Below are positions 35,972-42,847 of a stretch of DNA of 64,000 nt, piece after piece. Below the pieces are notes generated by a model. That model searched no databases. It saw nothing but the letters and a program-made list of their open reading frames with translations, and was not told where the DNA came from. The stretch is from UBA1443 sp964445745 (lineage in GTDB: Bacteria; Omnitrophota; Omnitrophia; Omnitrophales; Aquincolibacteriaceae), in assembly GCA_964445745.1 (NCBI GenBank), contig CAYULU010000002.1, positions 1-64,000 on the forward strand. Reading direction: 5' to 3'. The position numbers and the translations under genes were made by a program. Each line of letters starts with the position of its first letter. Within the stretch, counting starts at the first letter, position 1.

Positions 35972-36906
35972 GTGCGGACAGCCTCTCTTTGGCTCAATTC
36001 AATCATTTCCGGAGTGGTACGCCACCGGTTGTGCATCCATCCCCATTGCTCGGGACATGCTCGAATCATCTTTTCGAAACTTTGCATCCAGATTTCTGTG
36101 TATTTTTTCACCGCCTCGTCCTTGTTTCCCCCGGCGGCAGAAGGACGTATCACATCCCCTAAAACCAACTGGTATCGGTTTCCCGGACGCCTTACCATAA
36201 ACGCAGGCAACATCGGTGAACCGCATGCCATCGCAAACTTGACCGGAGCCGTCAGGGTGTAGGCCGGTTTTCCGAAAAAATCAACGAAGACCCCCCGCGC
36301 CCTGTCAATATCCTGATCCGGTAAAAGACCTACAATCTCTCCCTTTTTAAGACAGCGATGAACCTGTCGAACCGCCTCGGTCTGATAAATAGTCTCCACG
36401 CCCACTGACTTCCGGAGGCCGACGATCCAGTCATTATACGGCGCATAATAAATCCGGCGTCCCACCACCGCCCCCTGAAATCCCTGGAGCCCGAAAATAC
36501 CGGCCAGGAGTTCCCAGTTCCCGAAGTGAGGTGTCATTATAATGAGCCCCTTCCCTTCTTGCAAAATATCTTTACAGCGATTGTAAGAATCTCCCGTATC
36601 AATAAATGCTACAGCTTTTTCTCGTGTCAGCTTGGCGAACCTCAAGAAATCCACAAATGTCTCAAGGAGATTCCCCATGACCCCGGAAGCAATACGATGG
36701 ATTTCACTCTTCGTCTTCTCCCCTGCGTAGGCAAACTCCAGGTTTTGAATAATCTTTTTTCGCTGGCGAGAAATCAGAAGATACGCCACACGCCCTGCCA
36801 CACGGGCCAAAGCGAGCGCCCAATCTCTTGGCAAAATCAGCGGAATCATCGCGGCAGTTCGCGCTAACAAATAAAGCGGATAACGGTAAATTCTCTTTTT
36901 GGCCAT
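35968..36906 (-). CDS. lpxL: Lipid A biosynthesis acyltransferase (LpxL/HtrB family)
   Basis: An inner-membrane-associated enzyme that adds a secondary acyl chain to Kdo-lipid A. The H-x4-E catalytic motif is in TPHFGNWELLAG (about residue 120). Other family parts are VGRRIYYAPYNDWI, GLLPDQDIDRARGVFVDFFGK and the C-terminal CPEQWGWMHNRWRT. The 312-residue length is typical. It overlaps the lptC/lptA gene by ATGA, linking lipid A completion to its export. Confidence 0.9.
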   Translation of the reverse strand: MAKKRIYRYPLYLLARTAAMIPLILPRDWALALARVAGRVAYLLISRQRKKIIQNLEFAYAGEKTKSEIHRIASGVMGNLLETFVDFLRFAKLTREKAVAFIDTGDSYNRCKDILQEGKGLIIMTPHFGNWELLAGIFGLQGFQGAVVGRRIYYAPYNDWIVGLRKSVGVETIYQTEAVRQVHRCLKKGEIVGLLPDQDIDRARGVFVDFFGKPAYTLTAPVKFAMACGSPMLPAFMVRRPGNRYQLVLGDVIRPSAAGGNKDEAVKKYTEIWMQSFEKMIRACPEQWGWMHNRWRTTPEMIELSQREAVRT

Positions 36907-36924
36907 AAAATTTATCGTATCATT

Positions 36925-37024
36925 CTTGAAACTCGAATCACGAAACCCGAAACAAATCCCAAATATTAATATTCCTACTCCCCCAAACAGATTGCTTCGA
37001 ATTTAGAATTTCGAAATTGATTTT
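36925..37024. repeat. Remnant of an AT-rich dispersed repeat
   Basis: Between kdsD and lpxL the sequence runs through ACTCGAATCACGAAACCCG, then AAACAAATCCCAAATATT and finally TTCGAATTTAGAATTTCGAA. The same style of CGAAAC/AAATCC/GAATTTCG words occurs at 41337-41400 and 41490-41535. They look like copies of one degenerate repeat family. No gene is present in this spacer. Confidence 0.5.
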
Positions 37025-37026
37025 CA

Positions 37027-37992
37027 TTAGACAATTCCCGCCCTCATAAGATCCTGAACATCTAACAACCCAATGACCCGCATTTTTTGATCCACCACGG
37101 GGATTTCGTCAATCCTGAGAGTTTCGAGAACGTGAAATGCCTCTTCGGCAAGCTTATCCCCTCCGATCACACGGGGATTTAAGGTCGCCACTGTTTCGAT
37201 GGGACGGCTCAAAATCGATTCACCGTGCTGGCGCAGGTGACGTCTTAAATCACCATCCGTAAAAATCCCTATCAGCTGACCCTTGCGATTCACAATTGTA
37301 CAACTTCCCGCACGCGCCGATGTAATCTTGATCAACACTTGCCTGACGGATGTTCCGGTCTTGACCACGGGATTCGACTTGCCCGTACGCATAAGATCTT
37401 TCACCCGAAGCAAGCGTCTTCCAAGACTGCCACCGGGATGAAGCTCCGCAAAATCTTCACTTCGAAATTTTTTTATTTTAAGCAGGGTCAGCGCAAGCGC
37501 ATCTCCCATCGCAAGAGAGGCTGTGGTCGATGCGGAAGGAGCAAGATTGAGGGGGCAAGCTTCGCGAGTGACCCCCAGATCCAGCACGACTTCAGCGTAT
37601 TTTGCCAACGTTGATTTCGGGACACTGGTCATGGCGATGAGCGGCACGCCTTTTTTCTTAAGTATTGGCATCAGCCTTACAATTTCTTCGGTTTCCCCGC
37701 TTTGAGAAATCGCGATAATCAAATCTCGGGACGTGACCATCCCGAGGTCACCGTGAACGGCCTCTGCCGGATGAAGGTAAAGGCTCGGCGTCCCCGTCGA
37801 TGCCAGGGTCGCTGCAAGTTTCCTGGCAATAAAGCCGGGCTTTCCCATCCCGCTCAGAATAATCCGGCCTTGGCAATGGGCCATCATCAGTACAGCTTTT
37901 TCAAAATTTTTACCGACCTTCCCGCGAAGCCGGGTCAGGGCTTTTGCCTCGATATCAATAATCTCCTTGCCGATGTTCTGAAGATTTTTCAT
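37027..37992 (-). CDS. kdsD: Arabinose-5-phosphate isomerase (KdsD/KpsF)
   Basis: Converts ribulose 5-phosphate to arabinose 5-phosphate, the first step of Kdo synthesis. The SIS domain (residues about 30-185) has LSGMGKPGFIARKLAATLAS, HPAEAVHGDLGM and ISQSGETEEIVRL. Two CBS domains follow (residues about 205-320). The length of 321 is typical. It overlaps kdsA by ATGA. The KdsC phosphatase that acts after KdsA is not found next to it. Confidence 0.95.
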   Translation of the reverse strand: MKNLQNIGKEIIDIEAKALTRLRGKVGKNFEKAVLMMAHCQGRIILSGMGKPGFIARKLAATLASTGTPSLYLHPAEAVHGDLGMVTSRDLIIAISQSGETEEIVRLMPILKKKGVPLIAMTSVPKSTLAKYAEVVLDLGVTREACPLNLAPSASTTASLAMGDALALTLLKIKKFRSEDFAELHPGGSLGRRLLRVKDLMRTGKSNPVVKTGTSVRQVLIKITSARAGSCTIVNRKGQLIGIFTDGDLRRHLRQHGESILSRPIETVATLNPRVIGGDKLAEEAFHVLETLRIDEIPVVDQKMRVIGLLDVQDLMRAGIV

Positions 37993-38822
37993 GATATCAT
38001 TCCTCCCGCGGCAACAACTTTCTTTAGCGCTACCAATTGTTGTAAAATTGGCCCCAGTTTTTTTAGCGCAAGGGCATTAGCACCATCCGACAGGGCCTGG
38101 GACGGATTCTCGTGAACTTCCATAAAAACAGCATCAGCGCCTGATACAACCGCGCAACGCGAAAGCGTCGGGATAAATTGAGGTGCACCGCCCGCCGAGT
38201 TCCCCTGTCCCCCCGGAATTTGGACCGAGTGAGTGGCATCAAAGACGACCGGATAATTAAACGAACGCATAACCGGAATTCCTCGAAAATCGCTCACAAG
38301 GTTGTTGTACCCGAAACTGGAACCACGATCCGTTAGAAGAATTTTTTTTGTGCCGCACTCTTCAAGCTTGTGCACAATATTTTTAACTTCCCAGGGAGAA
38401 AGAAACTGCCCCTTCTTCACGTTCACGATTTTTCCGGTTCTGGCAGCTGCAACCAGAAGGTCGGTTTGGCGACACAAAAACGCCGGAATCTGGAGGATAT
38501 CCGCAACTTCTGCGGCCGGCTCTGCCTGCTCGGGAGTATGGATATCCGTCAGTACCGGAACTCCCAGATCTTTTTTGATCCTCGCAAGTATCTTGAGCCC
38601 TTCCTGCATGCCCGGCCCGCGATACGAACGGATGGAGGAACGATTGGCTTTATCATAACTCGCCTTAAAAACATACGGGAGGTTAAGCTGCGCCGTCATC
38701 TTCTGAATGGCCCTCGCAAGCTTAAAAGCCCCTTGCGCGCTTTCGATAACGCAAGGGCCGCTAATCAGAACCAGCTGTTGGGGGTTGCCAAAAACAATTT
38801 TGCCTAAACTGACTTTATTCAT
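37989..38822 (-). CDS. kdsA: 3-deoxy-8-phosphooctulonate synthase
   Basis: Condenses arabinose 5-phosphate with phosphoenolpyruvate to Kdo 8-phosphate. LISGPCVIESAQ, YVFKASYDKANRSS, GVPVLTDIHTPEQAE, QIPAFLCRQTDLL and DATHSVQIPGGQG are conserved blocks. The Cys in AFLCRQTD suggests the metal-dependent class. At 277 residues it has normal length. Its start overlaps the end of pyrG by 8 bases and its end overlaps kdsD. Confidence 0.96.
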   Translation of the reverse strand: MNKVSLGKIVFGNPQQLVLISGPCVIESAQGAFKLARAIQKMTAQLNLPYVFKASYDKANRSSIRSYRGPGMQEGLKILARIKKDLGVPVLTDIHTPEQAEPAAEVADILQIPAFLCRQTDLLVAAARTGKIVNVKKGQFLSPWEVKNIVHKLEECGTKKILLTDRGSSFGYNNLVSDFRGIPVMRSFNYPVVFDATHSVQIPGGQGNSAGGAPQFIPTLSRCAVVSGADAVFMEVHENPSQALSDGANALALKKLGPILQQLVALKKVVAAGGMIS

Positions 38823-40494
38823 GGATAATCATTTTCTCCTCGCTGTCCGGACGGGTTGCAACGGGTTCAAGAGCTGATTTAGGAAAATTGGCTTTTTGAT
38901 ATTCCAAGGCACTTGCGATAAATTCACGAAAGAGCGGATGCGCACGGTCAGGCTTCGATTTAAACTCCGGATGAAACTGGCAAGCTAAAAACCATGGATG
39001 GTTCTCAATTTCGACCATTTCAATCAGTTTTCCGCTCGGCGAAACTCCCGAGAATTTAACGCCGGCTTTTTGAAATTTTTCGCGGTAAGCGTTATTAAAT
39101 TCATAACGGTGGCGGTGCCGTTCCGAAATTTGCTCGGTCTTATAGGCCTTCCAGGCCTTGGTGTCTTTTTTGACTTCGCAAGGATAAGCCCCCAACCTCA
39201 TGGTGCCCCCAAGGTCTTTCACCTTCTCCTGTTCTTCAAGCAAACTGATCACCGGGAACGGAGTCTTCTTGTTAAACTCGGTCGAATTAGCACCTTTCAT
39301 ATTGAGCACATTCCTCGCAAACTCCATCACAGCGCATTGCATACCGAGACAAATGCCGAAGAAAGGGATTTTTTTCTCCCGGGCAAACTGGATTGCCAGC
39401 AGCTTCCCTTCAATTCCTCTAACACCAAATCCGCCAGGGACAAGAATGCCCGCCACCCCTTTCAAGGCCTGAAGCGAATGCGCCGTCTCAAGTTTTTCGG
39501 AATTAATCCTTTTGATAATGACCTGGCTGTCGTTGGCAATACCGCCGTGCTTTAGCGATTCATAAATGGATTTATAAGCATCCTGAAGTTCAGTGTACTT
39601 CCCAACAACCGCTACTTTCACCGAGAAACGGGGTCGAAGCGCAATATCCACCACATCTTTTTTCCAGGCATGGAGACTTCCCGCCTTATATTCAATCCTG
39701 AGCTTCTGACAAATGACCTTGTCAATGCCTTGTTCCTTAAACGCAAGAGGAACTTCGTAAATGGAAGAAACGTCACGCGCTTCAATCACCGATTCAATGT
39801 CCACGTTACAAAATAGCGCAATTTTCGCTTTGATTGACTGCTCAATTTTTTTTTCGGTCCGGCAGAGGAGAATATCAGGCTGAATACCGATTTCACGCAA
39901 CGTGCCGACCGAATGCTGGGTGGGCTTCGTTTTGAGTTCCCCCGCAGCCTTGATGAAAGGGACAAGGGTGAGATGGATAAAAAGTGAATTTTCACGCCCC
40001 ACTTCATGCCGAAACTGGCGAATGGATTCAAGGAAAGGGAGCGATTCGATGTCGCCTACCGTTCCCCCGATTTCGGTGATGACCACATCATAACGTTTTC
40101 CTTTCGACACATCCCGAATACCATCCTTGATAGTGTCCGTGATGTGCGGTACCACCTGGACCGTTCCGCCAAGATAATCACCCCTGCGCTCTTTCATGAT
40201 GACTTTGTAGTAAACCTGGCCGCTCGTAAGATTATTTTCCCGTCCATAAGTACTGTGGGTGTAACGTTCATAATGTCCCAGATCAAGATCCGTCTCCGCA
40301 CCATCATCGGTCACATACACTTCCCCATGTTGATAGGGGTTCATCGTCCCGGGATCCACATTAAGATAAGGATCGAGCTTCTGGATGGCGACTTTTAATC
40401 CTTTCGCTTCCAGAATTTTTGCGATGGATGCGGCCGCAATTCCCTTACCGAGTGACGAAACGACACCACCTGTCACAAAAATATGCTTGGGCAT
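38815..40494 (-). CDS. pyrG: CTP synthase
   Basis: Aminates UTP to CTP with glutamine nitrogen. The synthase domain (residues 1-270) begins HIFVTGGVVSSLGKGIAAAS and includes LDPYLNVDPGTMNPYQHGEV. The class I glutamine amidotransferase domain has VPGGFGVRG, the nucleophile Cys in GICLGMQCAV and His/Glu in QFHPEFKSKP. The length of 559 is typical. Its place between kdsB and kdsA is a common arrangement, since KdsB consumes CTP. Confidence 0.97.
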   Translation of the reverse strand: MPKHIFVTGGVVSSLGKGIAAASIAKILEAKGLKVAIQKLDPYLNVDPGTMNPYQHGEVYVTDDGAETDLDLGHYERYTHSTYGRENNLTSGQVYYKVIMKERRGDYLGGTVQVVPHITDTIKDGIRDVSKGKRYDVVITEIGGTVGDIESLPFLESIRQFRHEVGRENSLFIHLTLVPFIKAAGELKTKPTQHSVGTLREIGIQPDILLCRTEKKIEQSIKAKIALFCNVDIESVIEARDVSSIYEVPLAFKEQGIDKVICQKLRIEYKAGSLHAWKKDVVDIALRPRFSVKVAVVGKYTELQDAYKSIYESLKHGGIANDSQVIIKRINSEKLETAHSLQALKGVAGILVPGGFGVRGIEGKLLAIQFAREKKIPFFGICLGMQCAVMEFARNVLNMKGANSTEFNKKTPFPVISLLEEQEKVKDLGGTMRLGAYPCEVKKDTKAWKAYKTEQISERHRHRYEFNNAYREKFQKAGVKFSGVSPSGKLIEMVEIENHPWFLACQFHPEFKSKPDRAHPLFREFIASALEYQKANFPKSALEPVATRPDSEEKMIIHE

Positions 40495-40581
40495 GACAAC
40501 TTCCTTTTTCTCTTTCTTCCCCTGCTATTCTAAAAATAAATATTTCAAATTTATTTTCTTCTATGTTTGGGAAATTCGGGC

Positions 40582-41325
40582 TTATTTCGGACTTCGAGCT
40601 TGCGCGAGCCGTCGTTCAACTTCGCGCAGGTCTTCTTCCGTATCCACGCTGATAAAATCGAAATCCGTTTCAATGACACGAATCATTCGTCCCCTCTCAA
40701 GAACCCTGAGCTGCTCAAGCTTTTCGGTCATTTCAAGGACCCCGGGGTTCCACTTAACAAACTCCAGAAGAAATTCTCGCCGGTATCCGTAGACACCAAG
40801 GTGCTTCAAAAAACTAAAACTGCGATCCTGCTCCCCCTGAGCGTACGGCACGGGAGACCGCGTAAAATAGAGGGCGCTTCCGCCCTCGTCACAAACCACT
40901 TTCACCACATTCGGATTCACGAATGCATCCCGGTCAGTCATGCGAAGGGCCAAGGTTAGCATTTCGGGAGCACGGGAAATCCGGAAAAGGTTTACCATCT
41001 CATCCAGCGCCTGTGGAGACACCAGCGGCTGATCCCCCTGGATATTGATAACGACTTCATGGTCAAGTTGTTGCATAACTTCCGCAATCCGCGACGTACC
41101 ATTAGGATGATCCCGCCGGGTCATGACTGCTTGTCCGCCAAAACCTCTCACGCAGTCTGCAATTCTCTCATCGTCACAGGCAACAATCACCCGCTCAAGG
41201 TTTTGAGCCTTCCCGGCGTTTTCCCAAACATGCTGGATCATGGGTTTCCCGGCAATCTCGCGAAGGATTTTTTCCGGAAGCCGCGTCGAGCCAAGCCGGG
41301 CAGGAATCACGCCAAGGGCTTTCAT
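40582..41325 (-). CDS. kdsB: CMP-Kdo synthetase
   Basis: Activates Kdo with CTP to CMP-Kdo for transfer to lipid A. The N terminus GVIPARLGSTRLPEKILREIAG, VINIQGDQPLVSP and HLGVYGYRREFLLEF are family signatures. I place the start at the ATG at 41325, giving 247 residues. The frame continues 44 codons upstream to 41457, but that extension runs through repeat DNA. A weak AAGGG precedes the ATG. It is cotranscribed with pyrG and kdsA. Confidence 0.95.
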   Translation of the reverse strand: MKALGVIPARLGSTRLPEKILREIAGKPMIQHVWENAGKAQNLERVIVACDDERIADCVRGFGGQAVMTRRDHPNGTSRIAEVMQQLDHEVVINIQGDQPLVSPQALDEMVNLFRISRAPEMLTLALRMTDRDAFVNPNVVKVVCDEGGSALYFTRSPVPYAQGEQDRSFSFLKHLGVYGYRREFLLEFVKWNPGVLEMTEKLEQLRVLERGRMIRVIETDFDFISVDTEEDLREVERRLAQARSPK

Positions 41326-41336
41326 AAACACCCTTG

Positions 41337-41535
41337 AAAATCCAAAGCAAATCCAAATGACCCAATCCCAAAATTCAAAAACTTTTGTTTGATGCATTGG
41401 GACATTAGAAGCGGTTTCATAAGTTCCTTTTGCATTTTTCAACCCCTTGAGAAACAACGGGTTGAAAATACTTGTGAAACCGCCTCTAGTGTTTTGATCA
41501 TGTTTCGTGTTTCGTGTTTCAAGCTTCGGATTTGT
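41337..41535. repeat. Composite repeat region: AT-rich arms flanking palindromic element
   Basis: The kdsB/rfaE1 spacer consists of repeat DNA. The left arm (41337-41400) carries AATCCAAAGCAAATCCAAAT and related words. The right arm (41490-41535) carries TTTCGTGTTTCGTGTTTC and GCTTCGGATTTG in the opposite orientation. The palindromic element copy A lies between them. Confidence 0.55.
41406..41488. repeat. Palindromic dispersed repeat, copy A
   Basis: An 83-bp element with ~19-bp terminal inverted repeats, TAGAAGCGGTTTCATAAGT and ACTTGTGAAACCGCCTCTA. In the centre TTTTCAACCC and GGGTTGAAAA form a perfect 10-bp stem around a 13-base loop. Copy C at 58947 is about 89% identical in the opposite orientation. 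It has no coding capacity and looks like a REP- or MITE-type element. Confidence 0.88.
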
Positions 41536-41539
41536 TGTC

Positions 41540-42550
41540 TCATGACTTCTTAACGGCTTCCTTCAGCTCTTCCGGACTTGCGGTCGCCGTCCCGAGTTTG
41601 CCGACCACAATTCCCGCCGCGATATTCGCGATCTTCGCAGCTTCCTTCATTTTTGCACCCGCAGCAAGAGCCAGTGCCAGAACCCCGATCACGGTATCGC
41701 CCGCGCCGGAGACATCATAAACTTCACGGGCTGACGTAGGGACACGCGTAATCTCCCCCCCTTTTTCAAAAAGCGCCATTCCGTCTTCGCCCAGTGTGAT
41801 CAAAACAGAATTGAGCCGCAATTTTTTCATAAGACCCCATCCTACCTGTTCAAGGGCCGGGGTTTTCTGATGGGATCGAACCGTCCGCTCATACCCTCCG
41901 TAAGCCTCTTTGCGGTTGGGTGTTATGCAGGTCACTCCCGAATAATAGCTAAAATGTTTTTCCTTGGGATCAACGATAACGGGCTTTTTATTTTTCCGGG
42001 CCATCCTGACCACTTCACGCAAAAGAAAAGGTTGCATGACCCCCTTCCCGTAATCTTCCAGAATGATGACATCGATCATTTTGATTTTTTGCTGAACAAA
42101 TTTGAGAATTCTCAGAAGGTCAGCACGGGAAATATCTTCTGCTTTTTCACGGTCAAAGCGTACCATTTGCTGGGAATGCGCAATCACCCGCGTTTTAACT
42201 GTGGTGGGACGTGCGGGGTCATAGATAATACCCCCGGTCTCAATCCCCTGTTGGCGCATCGTTTTAAGGAGCATCCGCCCGTAAATGTCACGCCCCACGA
42301 CGCCACAGGGATAGGCCGAACCCGAAAGGGAACGGATGTTGTGTGCCACATTCAAAGAACCGCCGGGCATATACGATTCACGCTGGACTTCAACCACCGG
42401 GACGGGTGCTTCGGGGGAGATTCGGGAGACATTGCCCCAAATAAACTGATCGAGGATAAAATCACCGATCACGAGGATATGAGCTGTCCTGAATCCGCTG
42501 ATGATATCTAAAAACCGCTTTTTTTCAGCTGTCGAAAGAGTGTTATTCAC
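41540..42550 (-). CDS. rfaE1: D-glycero-beta-D-manno-heptose-7-phosphate kinase (RfaE domain I)
   Basis: A PfkB-type kinase phosphorylating heptose 7-phosphate on the path to ADP-heptose for the LPS core. It has HILVIGDFILDQFIWGNVSRISPEAPVPVVEV, GGSLNVAHNIRSL, DPKEKHFSYY and the C-terminal anion-hole/catalytic GAGDTVIGVLALALAAG. At 336 residues it is the separate domain I; the RfaE2 nucleotidyltransferase domain is not fused. The start codon is GTG at 42550 with AGGG five bases upstream. It has its own strong promoter and a structured leader. Confidence 0.93.
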   Translation of the reverse strand: MNNTLSTAEKKRFLDIISGFRTAHILVIGDFILDQFIWGNVSRISPEAPVPVVEVQRESYMPGGSLNVAHNIRSLSGSAYPCGVVGRDIYGRMLLKTMRQQGIETGGIIYDPARPTTVKTRVIAHSQQMVRFDREKAEDISRADLLRILKFVQQKIKMIDVIILEDYGKGVMQPFLLREVVRMARKNKKPVIVDPKEKHFSYYSGVTCITPNRKEAYGGYERTVRSHQKTPALEQVGWGLMKKLRLNSVLITLGEDGMALFEKGGEITRVPTSAREVYDVSGAGDTVIGVLALALAAGAKMKEAAKIANIAAGIVVGKLGTATASPEELKEAVKKS

Positions 42551-42571
42551 ACATGCCCTATAAAATCAGAA

Positions 42572-42611
42572 CCCGGTGTTCCACGTTCATTTTGAGGAAC
42601 TAAACACCGGG
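42572..42611 (-). promoter_or_regulatory. Hairpin in the rfaE1 leader
   Basis: CCCGGTGTT (42572-42580) and AACACCGGG (42603-42611) pair perfectly, with a smaller GTTC/GAAC stem inside. The hairpin lies between the predicted start site near 42641 and the GTG start. It could be an attenuator, an mRNA stabiliser or a terminator for read-through from the giant gene; the following bases are only moderately T-rich. Confidence 0.55.
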
Positions 42612-42647
42612 CAATGGTTGGGTGTTTCCTGATTCTGGGAAGGGCAT

Positions 42648-42676
42648 ATATTAACATCCTGCCCAAGAGGTGTCAA
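42648..42676 (-). promoter_or_regulatory. Sigma-70-type promoter of rfaE1
   Basis: On the minus strand a perfect TTGACA (42676-42671) and TAATAT (42653-42648) are separated by exactly 17 bases. It drives rfaE1 and perhaps the kdsB-pyrG-kdsA-kdsD genes beyond the repeat-filled spacer, independently of the giant gene. Confidence 0.8.
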
Positions 42677-42847
42677 TCGAAGGAAAAAACTTACAACTCC
42701 TTTAATTTAAAAGGGTTAGCCGTTATTTTAGGGCCGAGGGTGAGCTATTTTGCTGCGGATTCGTATCCATCAAAATATCAGGGACAAACAAAACCCAGCC
42801 AACTTGAAAAAATATTCCACCCCATGCTGAAAGATTTCCTCCGACAC

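Noticed and set aside
41326..41457. 44-codon N-terminal extension of kdsB
   Set aside because: The extension is translated repeat DNA (palindromic element plus AT-rich arm), and the family start is the MKALGVIPAR methionine at 41325.
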